DNA of 64,000 nucleotides from Malachius bipustulatus (GCA_910589415.1 OU342630.1:26693867-26757866); one strand, 5' to 3'; numbered from the stretch's first letter, positions 35,011 to 46,238 are shown. Notes: generated by a model not told the origin, from the letters alone. Numbers and translations are program-made.

Positions 35011-35328
35011 GGGTATATCCGATATCCGTCTGTGGTCAGAAATTTCAATTGTCTTTCAATTGTCGGATAAAGTTGTCAACCGTCTTTGAACGGTTGATAC
35101 TGAAATCGAATCAAAAAGATCCATGAATCTAAAACAATTTTAAGACAAATTCTTTATATTTTTAACAAAAAAATCCGAATCTGCAATAAAAAAGGTTGGT
35201 CGAGTTTAGTTTCACTGGATGTCGCCCTTCCAGACGAACAACTTTCACAACCCACTTTTTTGATCCGATGCGTAGTTTAATTTACTTAAAATTATTTATT
35301 GTTTATGCAATATGCAGGCAGCACATTC

Positions 35329-35655
35329 TCAATAAAGAATTTTCTTTTCTGGATATATTTGAATATGTTCAGATAAAATTTTTGCAACATTTTCATGAAT
35401 ATCTCTTAAACTACAATACTCAAGTTGCAATCTATTTTTTGAGATAAACATGGTGTTAAAAATTTGTGCACTAACTCGACGATGCACTAACCTTAGGAAC
35501 CTCCCATCATCTGAAAGTAAAGGTTTTATAAAATTCCCAGCACTATAGTTTTCAAGATATTGCGGGTATTTTAAGATAATAAAGCTGACAACATGAGCTG
35601 CAGCGCCTTGGGATTGTGAACCCCAACTACCCGGGTTTTCAACATCCGCCCACAC
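35329..35655 (-). other. 108-codon minus frame, unrecognised
   Basis: The frame begins at a GTG codon (or continues from upstream) and reads ADVENPGSWGSQSQGAAAHV ... SLRDIHENVAKILSEHIQIY. The composition is more protein-like than most chance frames here: mixed hydrophobic and charged residues and a plausible amphipathic C-terminal helix. I do not recognise a family. It could be an exon fragment of a host or transposon gene. No splice sites could be assigned. Confidence 0.3.
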
Positions 35656-35745
35656 TCTTGACTACACGATTCAGATTCCGATTCCGACACATAACAACAA
35701 TGCTGCTAAAATATTCAATACCTAAAGGTATTTCTAAGTTTTATT

Positions 35746-36256
35746 CACGGTGTAAGATATATAGGTGAGTGAACGAAGCACGTATTTCAACAGTAAAGCG
35801 CGCGACGAAAACCTGAACCTCAGTGTATGAGAGAGTCTTGCCAGCTGGGCTCTGACCTCTTGCTCTTACACATGCAAATTGCCATTATCAGGGTGTCATG
35901 CTACTCAATTTTATTTTTTTCTGAAGAAGCGATAAGCAAAAATGGGTAGAAACTGTGATTTGCCTAATTGTAGAAGTTGATGCGATGAAACTATAACGGG
36001 TATTTCATCGAGTGACATTTTAACATTTAAATATTAATAAAATTAGAACATAAGAGCACGCGTTTATCAGCGAATATGCGTGAATCATTTATGCTAGCGC
36101 TTGTGCGCTTGTCCGAGAGAAGAGTACGGCAGAACTAACCATTGCGAGCGAGAGCAACAAAACAAATGGGTAAAACAGATGTAACGTGACGAGTGGTGAC
36201 GATATCGGGTCGCACTGGGGACTCTTGTTCCAACACCTTAGTTATCTTACACCGTG
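35746..36256. mobile_element. MITE with 8-bp target duplication
   Basis: The ends CACGGTGTAAGATA and TATCTTACACCGTG are perfect inverted repeats of 14 bp. GTTTTATT flanks both sides (35738-35745 and 36257-36264). The 511-bp interior is noncoding. The 8-bp duplication points to hAT- or P-like mobilisation. GC content is higher than the flanks. Confidence 0.9.
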
Positions 36257-36548
36257 GTTTTATTTGAATAATAATGCCAAGTTAATTAACATTTTTGACA
36301 AGTTGAATTTTTTATAAAATTAGATACAATAATAAATAACAAATTAGTAAAATCCAAGAAGAAAATTTTAAAAGAATAATCAATTATAATATACCAATTA
36401 ATAACTAGTGATAATATACATTAAATTGAGTTTTTTCATTATCACAGTAAGAGGAAATTAAATATTCCAAGAATAAGGGATGAAATAATTCCAATTCACG
36501 CTTCATTATTAAAATAAATATCGTACTGGGAATTTTTTAACAATTTTT

Positions 36549-36621
36549 CCATCATTACAGGATGTTCCTCAATATTGTAGGTACTATCGAATTAGTGCAA
36601 TTCTCAGTATCCTGTATGATA
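36549..36621. repeat. Small inverted repeat
   Basis: ATCATTACAGGAT and ATCCTGTATGAT face each other around about 50 bp. This is possibly the minimal remnant of a TACAGGG-type element. Confidence 0.5.
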
Positions 36622-36695
36622 ATTATTCATATTCGTAATATCCTACTTAAATCGTTTCCATGTTAAAACCCAAATTCTCCATTAATGATTAGATT

Positions 36696-36958
36696 TTTTT
36701 TTTTTTTAAAGGAGGGAGCATCGGTCTTAACTATGTAGGTAAGACAAAGTCGCTCCACTCCGGTAACACGGGATTTCGAGCATTACTCATTCACCCAGCC
36801 TCAAGTATGCCATTTTAAATTTAAACCTTCGGTCGCTTGTTTTATTTTGCACATACATTCGAAAATGCATCCGAAAAATAACACGAGCCGGTGAGTTCCG
36901 AACTCGCGACCTTAAGCTCGGTAGGCAGCGGACTGAACCACTAGGCTACGCGAGTCTC
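36696..36958 (-). mobile_element. tRNA-derived SINE
   Basis: On the minus strand the 5' part reads like a tRNA: TAGCCTAGTGG (A-box-like, plus positions 36938-36948) and GAGTTCGGAACTC (B-box-like, 36893-36905), the internal RNA polymerase III promoter. The 3' part ends GAGCGACTTTGTCTTACC ... GATGCTCCCTCCTTT and an A tract (plus-strand T run, 36696-36707). A 13-bp target duplication, TAATGATTAGATT, flanks it at 36683-36695 and 36959-36971. The same 3' module occurs in the SINE at 59096-59318. It needs a LINE for mobility; which one is unknown. Confidence 0.92.
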
Positions 36959-36971
36959 TAATGATTAGATT

Positions 36972-38155
36972 ATTTTTTTTTTTTAATATTAAACTTTTAA
37001 ATGTGATAATCACGATGAAGATGATTCTTCATCGTGGTGATAATAATAATACTAGCACCCAGTATTAAAGGCCCATTAAGCTAATGAGCAGATTCCTGAT
37101 ACTATTTTTAAAGCTAATATCGACGTGGAATTAGTTTTGTTAACATTTTTGTAATCCTTTTCATACCAAGAATCAATAAATTGCTATATTTTCCACGTAT
37201 GGTCAATAGGTTTTCTAGAAACGGCCCCAGAAATCTGCCCGTTAATGTCAATTTAATGAGACTCAATTAACTGAACTTAAACTGGCTGCTAGAAATTTTT
37301 AATGTCAGATTTACATTTTTCTCCGCGGAAAGAAAAGACTAGAAAATTTTTGTGATTAAACTCGTTTTATAATAATTGAACAATAAATCATCGTTGTGTT
37401 TACGTAATTGTAAATATCTTGGCACAGCAAGGGTCAAAAGCTGACCTTTATTTCAGGTATGAATTTTACAGTAATTTTTAACTGCTTTACAATTTTGTTT
37501 CGATCTTCCATGTAAAGGATACGGCAAAATTTATTAGGTAGGTACCTAATATGTACTATTATAAATTATTTATCTAATAGAAGAAAAACTACAAATCAAC
37601 CATTCACATGCATTTGGGTCGGTGTGTGTATGTGTGATTTGTGATTTGTGATTTTGTGTGTGAGATTCGAATCGAATTTGGCATTTGCCAAAGAAAATTA
37701 CTATGTAGTCATACTAGTATGTATAATACTGAAACAATAATTTAATTTATTAACAAAAAACGAACAAGGACATCAACTTTACCATTACTCAAGGAATTAT
37801 ATACAGATACAATAATGCTGCAGGGTAGTTGAAATTTCAAGATCGTTAATTATTTTATTAGCGGTGTTCAATATTATGTAGTTCATAATAAAAGCAAGCA
37901 AAAAATATATGGTTCAAATCGCAAATAGAATAATAATTATAATGTTACACGAATATCTAGCGGAGCTAATAATGCCAATTTTTTCCAAACGAGAAGAAAT
38001 GCTTCCGTGCTTTAACATGACGCTTACTTATTATATAATATAACAAAAACTTATTATAACAACAAAAAAATAAACAATATGATGATTGATAAGTGATGTT
38101 TGCTTATAAAGTGTTAAACTTATAATATACCTAATTGATATATTTCTAGGGAACA
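36972..38155. other. Unassigned AT-rich DNA
   Basis: Nothing recognised. A GTGTGTGTATGTGTG and 'tgatttgtgatttgtgatttt' simple-sequence patch lies at 37620-37670, and a small hairpin ('gatgaagatgattcttcatc') near 37014-37034. Confidence 0.45.
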
Positions 38156-38159
38156 CAGG

Positions 38160-38670
38160 GTGGATTCAGTAACATGGAAACTCTACTGTTGACAAGGCCA
38201 TGTATCAAACTATCCGTGGCTACTCAGTCAACTGTCCCATTGTCTTCTGTACGAGTCATTACCCAAACAAAATTAACTGAAGTCCCTTGAAGGAAAAGTG
38301 TTACCAATATGTTCTTCATTTTTTTAAATGAACGCATTACGTAATGTCGCAAGCTAAGGCTGCTCAAGGCGGTTAGCGCAATCTTTGAATCAGAGAAAAT
38401 CACAACATTACTTCGTACACCATTCATTATCCACCGTAGAGTTAAAATTATTGCGAAAAGTTCAGAGATTTAAACGCCATACGTTTCAATTACGTTGTGG
38501 GTTTAGAGAAGGGACATAAAATAAAATTTACCGTTGACCCCGTTCTCTCCTTTAGAACCATCGACGTATATATGTATATAATTAATATTCTCGTAATTAT
38601 TCAGGACCAACTTGAATATGGTTCGGTTCAGAGTTGGGGTTTCTGTGTAATTGAGGAATATTACAATAGA
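38160..38670 (-). pseudogene. LINE RNase H domain remnant
   Basis: On the minus strand, 'IYVDGSKGENGVNG' (about 38570-38530) corresponds to the first RNase H motif (T/V-DGS-K). It is followed in another frame by 'NVIETYGV' and ISELFAIILTLRW, with the catalytic Glu. The 67-codon frame 38427-38224 then gives VVIFSDSKIALTALSS, with the third acidic residue, and LQGTSVNFVWV. This order is typical of the RNase H that follows the reverse transcriptase in R1/I/Jockey-group elements. Stops and a frameshift near 38440 make it inactive. No adjoining polymerase; it could derive from the same kind of element as 7230-8390. Confidence 0.8.
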
Positions 38671-39510
38671 CCTTCACAAAGCTCAATTGAAATCAATATT
38701 CGAAAACATAATTATGTTAATAGTGTATTGTACTTTATTATTAATAAGAAGTAAGGCTTCTACAAGGCAATGGTTGTTCTTTTTAAACCCGGACTTGTTC
38801 GTAATGTACTTAGTTGCTACGGAAGTAACCGTATTTAAGTGAATTACTTTGGAGATTTTGTTTGTAAGAATATTGTAACTTAGTCAATAAGTAGTATACC
38901 TAGTTCACGGTTTGCGTTGCAACGCCACTCGTAGAAAGAAATTGTGTTATAATTCTCGTTTTTACTCCGCTGCTTTTGTGTGAGTACACAATATTGTTTA
39001 TAACAGTTTGGAAAAACAATTGACAATCAAAATATAATGCAGTCTTTTTCTTTTGGTTTTCCTGTTTTGTCAATTGCTTTTCCTAGTTTGTCAAATGATT
39101 TTCTTATTTTCATGTAACTTGTCATTGATTTATCAATCAATTCCCTTTTATGTCAAATCAGTTTCACTTTATGTCAATTGCTTTTTCTATTTACGTACAG
39201 TGATATTATTATCAACATATGAAAAGCATTTGGTTTTTAGAGAATCTAATTTGACAAAAGAGAAATTTAAATTGAAAAATCACACTGACGTTAGATACCT
39301 AAATGGGAAAAGCATTTGACAAATAACGAAAACTAAAAGAAAAAGACTGTAAAAAGATTATTATACACTAAACCAATCAAAACTTGTCAAATTAGTCAAG
39401 TGACAATCATTAATAACTGATTGCAGCAGCAGCGTTGTTTTCATAACTACCTACATACCTTGTATAGTATGTTGAACCATAATATGTTGATATAACCAAG
39501 CTTATCCTAC
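38671..39510. other. Unassigned AT-rich DNA
   Basis: An 88-codon Phe/Leu/Tyr-rich frame (39053-39319) resembles translated low-complexity TTGTCAATTGCTTTT-type repeats, not a protein. 'tttgtcaa(tt/at)gctttt' recurs several times between 39060 and 39190. Confidence 0.45.
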
Positions 39511-40263
39511 ACTAAGTTGCACCCCTGAGAAGTCATATCTAGGCCTTGAAAGTTTAAAATTTCGATAAAAATCAATATCTCAGTTATACTTCTTGAACTT
39601 AGAAAAAAAATTTGATACGCGTTCTGAGTGTACCAAGCGAATTCATTATTAGTAAGTAGAGTCAAATTTCAGCATTTTAAAGGGTTGATAAGGGATGATG
39701 CATCCTTAAAATGATACAGAATTTTGAACCCTGTTGACCGATTTAGTAATTTATTACTTTATTTTATGGGGAATTTAATTCTCATAAACTTTTATTTCTT
39801 CTATTATTTACAAAAAACTTTTTCGTTTTCAACAAAAATCCGAATAATTAAAAAAAAAAAGTTTTGCAGTTGTGTCATTTAAAATCTACGAAAGTTCAAC
39901 AGTTGGCTTTTAATATGAAACTTGACGATTAGGAAGAAAAGTTGAAAACGAAAAAGTTTTTTGAAAAATGGCAAGAGAAAAGAGTTTGAGAATTAAAATT
40001 TCCATAAAATAACGTAATAAGCTCTTAATTCAGCTAAGGGGTTAAAAAATTCCGTAACATTTTAAGGGTGCATCATCTCTTATCAACCCTTCAGAATGCT
40101 ACAATTTAACAGAATTTAAATTACCGTCAATGAATGCTATTGGTACACTCGCAACGTGTATCAAATTTGTTTTTTCAAGTTCAAGTATAACTGAGATATT
40201 GATTTTCTTCGAAATTTCAAACTCCAATTTCAAGGCGTACAACTTCTCACGGATGCAACTTAA
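39511..40263. repeat. Foldback element without TACAGGG ends
   Basis: Left 'actaagttgcacccctgaga' pairs with right 'cacggatgcaacttaat'. Further inward 'aatatctcagttatact', 'gatacgcgttctgagtgtac' and 'agggttgataagggatgatg' each recur inverted. The loop lies near 39850-39900. It resembles the other foldbacks in size (753 bp) but its termini are different. Noncoding. Confidence 0.8.
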
Positions 40264-40269
40264 TACAGA

Positions 40270-40355
40270 AATAAGTTGCGTTAAATTGCCATACTTCGGG
40301 TTCCCTTCACGCCAATAAGTTGCGTTAAATTGCGATACTTCGGGTTCCCTTCAGC
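40270..40355. repeat. Short tandem duplication
   Basis: The unit AATAAGTTGCGTTAAATTGC followed by ATACTTCGGGTTCCCTTCA occurs twice in a row with one substitution, period about 43 bp. It directly abuts the foldback edge. Confidence 0.8.
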
Positions 40356-40578
40356 CCCTGTTCTATGTCGTTCTTATGCGAAACACCCTGTATTTTTTTC
40401 TCTCCTCTTATTCTGTTGCTTTCAATACTCTTATAAAAATGTATCATTTATTGTGAAATAATTGAATGATTTTGAGAAAATGAAACGTAAAATAATCAAA
40501 ATTTTTCTGGCCACTGAAACAAAATAATCTTTATTTTTCTTCTCTTGCTCCTTTGAAATCAGTAATCAGTTTATTTTA

Positions 40579-40620
40579 GGCCAAACTAGTTTGTCCTAAG
40601 ATAAACTAGTTTGGCCTGAA
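40579..40620. repeat. Short perfect palindrome
   Basis: AGGCCAAACTAGTTT and AAACTAGTTTGGCCT face each other across about 10 bp. A third related half, 'ggcaaaactagttcgtcc', lies 20 bp further on. It could be a small hairpin-forming remnant. Confidence 0.75.
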
Positions 40621-40659
40621 ATTATGAACATTTCAATCCGGCAAAACTAGTTCGTCCTA

Positions 40660-41415
40660 AAAAAACAGTAAAGCCCGTAACATGATACAGGGGTTAAAAA
40701 ATTGAAATTTTGACGAAATTACAAAAGTAGTCATTTTGAAAAGATTTAAATTTGTTAAAATCTGTTACAGCCCGCTCTAACGAGTACTCAGTTTGACGAT
40801 AACCTCATCTGACCCCTGGCATATTCCGTGTCCCCATTGAGCTACCCTGGGACAAGGGCACGACAGTCACTCAACGTGACACGAGTAACTGGAAAAAAAA
40901 CTGCGAGTGTACATTTAGTTTTTCCCCGCTAAGTAAACCCCCAACAAAAATCTGGTGCCCGAGGAAACAGTCCGGATAGGAGTTCCGACCGCCCAGTGAA
41001 GTAACGTCACAATTAATAATGAATATCATCTGCCTGTTAAAAACTATGACTAAATTATTGATAAATTTTTAGACAGCTAAAGTCATTCCGAGAAAGTTAA
41101 GATAAAAGGTCATGACCACCTTGATGACCCTTTTCTAGGTTGTTTCTGAACCAATTTTGAATCTGAAAAAACAGCTGAATAGAGAATCGGATGCTTGTTT
41201 TGAATATATAAAAATATATGCAGGGTGCTGTAATTTTTTTAAGGTTGGGGGCTGAAGCTTAGGGGATGTTACAGTGGGGGTTGTTATCATACCGCCACCT
41301 TATAGAGCTGCAAAAATTATAATAAAATCCCTTTTATTATGTTCGATTATCTCAACCTGTATAAGAGATATGGTCTGGTCAATTAAGTCTGGGAAATCCT
41401 GTATATGTATACAAC
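40660..41415. other. Unassigned DNA
   Basis: No gene seen. Around 40860-41010 the sequence becomes GC-richer and contains CTGGTGCCCGAGGAAAC, faintly like a retroelement primer-binding site, without supporting LTRs. A GCAGGGTGCTGTAA foldback-like end lies at 41220. Confidence 0.35.
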
Positions 41416-41711
41416 TATGGTTTGTCCAGTGAATGTTGTCCGGTGAGATGCTACACTGATCCTGACTATAAACGATTTGATTTAATGTGATTTAATTCGT
41501 AATAATTACAAATTATTATAATTATTGTACGAATAGAATCAATTATTGTATTATAATAATTATAATTAATCAATAATAAATATTATAATTATTATATAAA
41601 TCAATTAAATCAATTATTGTAATTGTATGAATTAAATCTCATAAAATCAAATCGTTTATAGTCAGGATCAGTGTGGCATCTCACCGGACAACACTCACTG
41701 GACAAGCCATA
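41416..41711. repeat. 296-bp palindromic MITE
   Basis: TATGGTTTGTCCAGTGAATG (41416) is mirrored at 41711 with two mismatches. The inner blocks GTTGTCCGGTGAGATGC and GATCCTGACTATAAACG are mirrored without gaps. The centre is AT-rich (ATAATTAT repeats). Its right end overlaps the TATATAAA box of the next feature. Confidence 0.9.
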
Positions 41712-41738
41712 TATAAAAACCGCCGTGAGTGTTCAGTT
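41710..41738 (+). promoter_or_regulatory. Candidate RNA polymerase II core promoter (TATA + Inr)
   Basis: TATATAAAA at 41710-41718 lies 25 bp before the A of TCAGTT (41733-41738), a match to the arthropod initiator consensus. The spacing is at the short end of normal. The T/A start of the box belongs to the MITE end (41711). Downstream lies the GC-rich palindromic array. It is a sequence match only; an LTR-type promoter is an alternative. Confidence 0.45.
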
Positions 41739-41836
41739 AGTTGTAGTCAGTGGTAATGTGGTAATGTGTTTAGTTGTACTTTGGGTGTGAAAGCTGAAGT
41801 ATCACAGAGTAATAAGGAAGACATAGAGTGACAAGC

Positions 41837-42983
41837 AGTGGATTCTGTGAGTCGGACGAATGTGCTCGGATTTCAGAGTCTGACGAGACTAGCCCTCTCC
41901 CCCGTTTTCGAGGAAGCTGAATACGATGGTGGTGGTTTAAACTCTTCTCTAGTTGACCGCACCCCCTAAAACGATCCAAAACCACCCCTATGAAGGGTAA
42001 ATCATGGAACTTCTTTCTCTTGGCGGCCAAACTTGTGTCACCCCCCGTTTTCAAGGTCGCTGAACGCGATGCTGACGTCGAGGTCGGTTCTCGATGCCCG
42101 CCAACCCCTCTACGCGGCCAAGAACAACCCCCGGAATGGGTGAAACGGGAACTCGCCGCGTGAAATCGACGAAAATCCCTCCCCGCCCGTTTTCGAGGTC
42201 GCTGAACGCGATGCTGATGTCGAGGTCGATCCTCAACGCCCGCCAACCCCTCTACGCGGCCAAGAACAACCCCCGGAAGGAGTGAAACGGGAACTCGCCG
42301 CGTAAAATCGACGAAAATCCGTCCCCATCCGTTTTCGAGGTTGCTGAACGCGATGCTGACGTGAAGGTCGGTTCTCGACGCCCGCCAACCCCTCTACGCG
42401 CGGCCAAGAACAGCCCCCGGAAGGAGTGAAAAATTAACATGAGAACTTTTTAGTTCTCATTCGTTCAGCATCCTCGAAAACTGGCTGTGAATCGTTTTCG
42501 TCGATTTCACGCGGCGAGTTCCCGTTTCAGCCCTTCCAGGGGTTGTTCTTGGCCACGTAGAGTGGTTGGAGGGCGTCGAGAACCGACCTCGACGTCAGCA
42601 TCGCGTTCAGCATCCTCGAAAACGGCGGGGACGGATTTTCGTCGATTTCACAGCGAGTTCCCGTTTCACCCCTTCCGGGGGTTGTTTTTTGCCGCGTAGA
42701 GGGATTGGGGGGGCGTCGAGAACCGACCTCGACGTCAGCATCGCGTTCAGCGACCTCGAAAACAGGTGGTGAAGACAAGTTTGGCCGCCAAGAGAAAGAA
42801 GTTCCGTGATTTACCCTTCATAGGGGTGGTTTTTGGCCGTTTTAGGGGGTGCGGTCAACTCGAGAAGAGTTTAAACCACCACCATCGTATTCAGCATCCT
42901 CGAAAACAGGGGGGAGGGCTAGTCTCGCTAGACTCTGAAATCCGAGCACTTTTCGGGTTTTTTTCCGATTCACAGAATCCACT
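41837..42983. repeat. GC-rich palindromic array of about eight 143-bp units
   Basis: The left arm (41837-about 42435) and right arm (about 42455-42983) are reverse complements, meeting at a hairpin ATGAGAACT/AGTTCTCAT at 42439-42460. Each arm is itself four tandem units: the phrase CGTTTTCGAGGTCGCTGAAC or variant begins near 41899, 42044, 42187 and 42329, and its inverse near 42464, 42607, 42745 and 42890. Outer units differ most (they contain GATGGTGGTGGTTTAAAC); inner ones are close to identical. GC content and CpG density are far above the rest of the window. Frames up to 158 codons exist on both strands, but the 143-bp period is not a multiple of 3 and the frames rotate between units, so they are unlikely to be coding. 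I do not recognise the family. Confidence 0.85.
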
Positions 42984-43093
42984 AAAGTGGGAGTGAAGCG
43001 AAAGAGTGGTGTATGTGTGAATAAGTGAAACAGCTGATTATTTAGATTTAGAGATTATTGTTATAAGTTACAGTCGTTGTACTCGTGGTAGAG

Positions 43094-43134
43094 AATAAAG
43101 AATTTTGTAAGACTTTTAATTTGGTGTTAATAAA
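43094..43134 (+). terminator. Two candidate polyadenylation signals
   Basis: AATAAA at 43094-43099 and 43129-43134, about 110-150 bp after the palindromic array. They are the first clustered signals downstream of the promoter-like site at 41710. Such hexamers are common by chance in AT-rich DNA. Confidence 0.3.
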
Positions 43135-43211
43135 GTGAGACCAATAACAAATTAACAGGAAAAAGATAAGTTTGAATCTATCCTATAGTCTTTATGACAA
43201 TAAGATAAGTC

Positions 43212-43397
43212 GTTATACCTCAGGGTCGAAATAACGTGCAATAACTGATATTAATAAAAAAGCAATTTCGGAGAAACGGCAAGCAGAAACTTACATTTGT
43301 AGAAACATTTTCACTGATGGAGAATCGGCAAAAAAATTGCTTTTTTGTAATGTCAATTATTGCTGTACGTTATTTCGACTGTGAGGTATGCTATAAC
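43212..43397. repeat. 186-bp inverted repeat
   Basis: GTTATACCTCAGGGTCGAAA and TTTCGACTGTGAGGTATGC...AAC face each other. The pairing continues through 'ataacgtgcaataa' and 'aaaaagcaattt'. Arms are about 58 bp, loop about 70 bp. Noncoding, MITE-like. Confidence 0.8.
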
Positions 43398-44152
43398 TCC
43401 ATTTCAAGGTTTCTCATTGTTTCTCTTATGAATCTCAGGTTTAAATGGAGCTTGTGTATTGTATGTAAGGTCCACAGATAATAAGCGAGAACGTTACATA
43501 ATCTTAATCTGTGCTAAATCCAGAATAGCTCAAATAAAACCTTGCCTCGTTTAAAGTTGTGCGGAGCACTAGGTAATGTGGAAACTGAAACTATTAGACA
43601 ATCAGGGTTAAAGTAGACTTTTAATAACGTTCGTGTGACTGAAGGTACGACGTGTTGTTGAATAAAATAAGAATTAAACGTAAGAAAAAAAATTCAATAG
43701 ACAGTAAAGGGTTGACTTCAACGCGATTAGGTAGAGTTAGCGCAATTTTTATGAGAAGGAAGAAATTATTGAAGTCAGATAAGAAGTTCCTGAAAAGAAA
43801 GCATCAAATCTAGTCTAATGATCACTTTCATATAATCCTAATTAATTAAGTAGATATATTTTCTAGTTTTTTTTTTCAAGTCAAACCGTATCGTTCTAGT
43901 GTCGTCGATTATATTAATTATTCATTCTCCGAGGGCAGCAATCTAGTATGAATGTGTATGAAGAAACGAAAGACAACGTTATTGTGCAACGTTAGCATTA
44001 TTTTATATCCAGAAACGGCTGACTATTTATTTGTTTACTGTAGTTTCTTTCTCTTATGACCTATGATAATAATTAAGGCTCCTATTTACCATAAATAAAA
44101 ATCACAAATATAAAGGTAACCCTATCACCGTGTTACAGCTTTTAAAAGCATA
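43398..44152. other. Unassigned DNA
   Basis: No supported gene, frame or repeat boundary. Slightly less AT-rich at 43440-43640. Confidence 0.4.
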
Positions 44153-45115
44153 TACAGAGTGTATCAGAGATGTTGGGCCAAACTTGAAGGGGTGGCTCCT
44201 CTCATTAATTAAAGTTTAAAAAATAAGTTTCAGCTCAAAATGAGGTTTCCTTTGAAAGATACCGGGTGTCAAACTTTAAAAAAATATAATAGTTTTTGGT
44301 TATTACTCGTGTAAATCATAACTGATTGTGATAATACTTGACATGAACAATAAGCAAACAAATACCAATAATTTGGCTATGTCAGATTTTATTGATGTCT
44401 TCCAGTGGCGTAGATGTTTAGAATTTTTTCTTTTTTGCTCTCTTTTCTATCCGTATCTTTTACGCCGATGACTTTTTTCAATTACAGAACCGTTATTCGA
44501 TTGCCCATTCATTTTAGAACAAAAATTTTCCTTAATTTCTTCATGCGGCGCACCGTTTTTAAGACATTTCAAGCTTCCCCAAGAAATGTCACTAATTTAA
44601 TATTCAGGGTTGGATTCACTTTTTTCTGCCTGTCTTTCACGCCACTGACTTTATTGCAAATACAAAAACGTTATTTATTAGCCCATGGGTTTTAGAACCA
44701 AAAAGTATTCTTTAGCTTTTCCCATACGACGCACTATTTTTAAGATATTTAAAGTTTCCTCTGCTCAACTGCTTGGGCTATTGCAAAACGATTTGTATTT
44801 GTATCTGCAATAAAGTCAGTGACGTAAAATATAGGGAGGGAAAGTGACTCCAATCCTGACTATCTACGCCACTGGAAGACATCTACAAAATGAAATAACC
44901 AAATAAAGAGCTTTGTTTGCTTATTGTTCGTGTCAATTTCATCAAAATCGGTGTAAATTTACACAAGTTATAACCAAAAAACTCTAATATTTTTTTAAGT
45001 TTGACACCCTGTATTTTTTAAACGAAACGTCATTTTGAGCCGAAACTTATTTCTTTATTTATGAGAGGAATCACCCCTTCAATTTTGGCCCAACATCTGT
45101 GATACAACCTAGGTA
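44153..45115. repeat. Two-layer foldback, TACAGAGTGTATC ends
   Basis: The outer layer is about 107 bp on the left (44153-44259) and 102 bp on the right (45014-45115), containing GTTGGGCC and CTCATTAATT-type blocks. The inner boundary TACCGGGTGTCAAACTTTAA starts at 44260, and its mirror ends at 45013 with ACACCCTGTA. Deeper in, 'gatgtcttccagtggcgtaga' (44394-44414) is mirrored at 44864-44884, giving hAT-like CAGTGGCGTAGA half-sites inside the palindrome. A truncated relative is at 14718-14980. Confidence 0.85.
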
Positions 45116-46238
45116 TACCCGTGTACATAAAATCTATATGAAAAACATTTCCGAAAGTTCTTAAATGAGGATTTCTGCAATGGATAGTATTTATTACGAA
45201 ATCTAACTACCATTATTAGTGGCGCATTAATCGACCAGACCACCAGCAATATTACATGTTAATATGAATCAATAGGAAATGTAATTATGGAAACCTAATA
45301 ATCTATTTTAATATGCTATTAAATATCAAACGAATGTCGTTCAGTCTGCTGGAAGCCAAGAACCGTCCTTGCTGCCCAGTTGTTTACCTTCTAAACAAGA
45401 TTTATATATTATATTCATAATAAACTAAGCTAAGAACCAACTTTTAAGATATGGAGTAAGGCTCATTATGTTTATTTCCAGTAGTGAAATTTGATATACT
45501 TTATATAATAATCGTTTCCATTGACTGTTAATTAATATGACATGCAAATAAAAACTGACACACAGTCTAATAAATATTATTATGAATGTATAGGTACTTA
45601 CCTACCTACAAAAATATTTACGAAAAATCGGGGTTAAATTTTTTGTTATATTAGGAAAGATAAATCGTATTTACTGTCAGCGGCCGTTAACATAACGGTC
45701 GAGGCCGTTAAAAATCAAATTAGTAATTTTAGACATAATTAATTAAACAAATTAGCCGGCTCGGCACCACATTTTACTTTTTCTTTTTGAAATGAATATA
45801 AGATTCAGTAATTTTTTTCTATCATTTGTAGATTGTATCACGAAAACTGTATAACAACACTCAGACTCGTTGATTATTATAAGCCTCGGCTTAAATTCAA
45901 CCAGGGCCTTGTACTGTTATAACCATAATAACCTACTTGAATAATAATTATTATTGTGTATTTCTAAGATATTCGAACCAATAGAACATAATTTTAAAAA
46001 AATCCTGTGAATGCTTGGACATAAGCAATAAGCCGGTAGAACATTTTTTGACCTGATCTTACCTTATCGAAACAGTTAACACGTGCCATTCAAATTGCAA
46101 TATAACATTCTTATAAATTCTTATGCAACTGTTCGAATTCCATCATGACAGCTTTTTATATAAGATTTCAGAAAATTACCTTTGAACATAAATAACAGGA
46201 GCGAATATCTTTCCAGGCTGACTATGGATTTTGTATAC
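45116..46238. other. Unassigned AT-rich DNA
   Basis: No gene, RNA or repeat boundary recognised. A small 'cggccgttaacataacgg' hairpin-like patch lies near 45681-45710. Confidence 0.4.

Noticed and set aside
40940..41000. CTGGTGCCCGAGGAAAC, resembling a retroelement primer-binding site
   Set aside because: No LTR pair, polypurine tract or gag follows; the match is short and imperfect.
41880..41910. CTGACGAG, a hammerhead core-like motif
   Set aside because: No GAAA with a pairing stem II follows, and stems I and III cannot be drawn.
41770..42996. Several long reading frames on both strands (up to 158 codons), Arg/Ser-rich
   Set aside because: They arise in the GC-rich palindromic array. The 143-bp period shifts frame between units, and both arms are open in several frames, so they do not behave as coding sequence.
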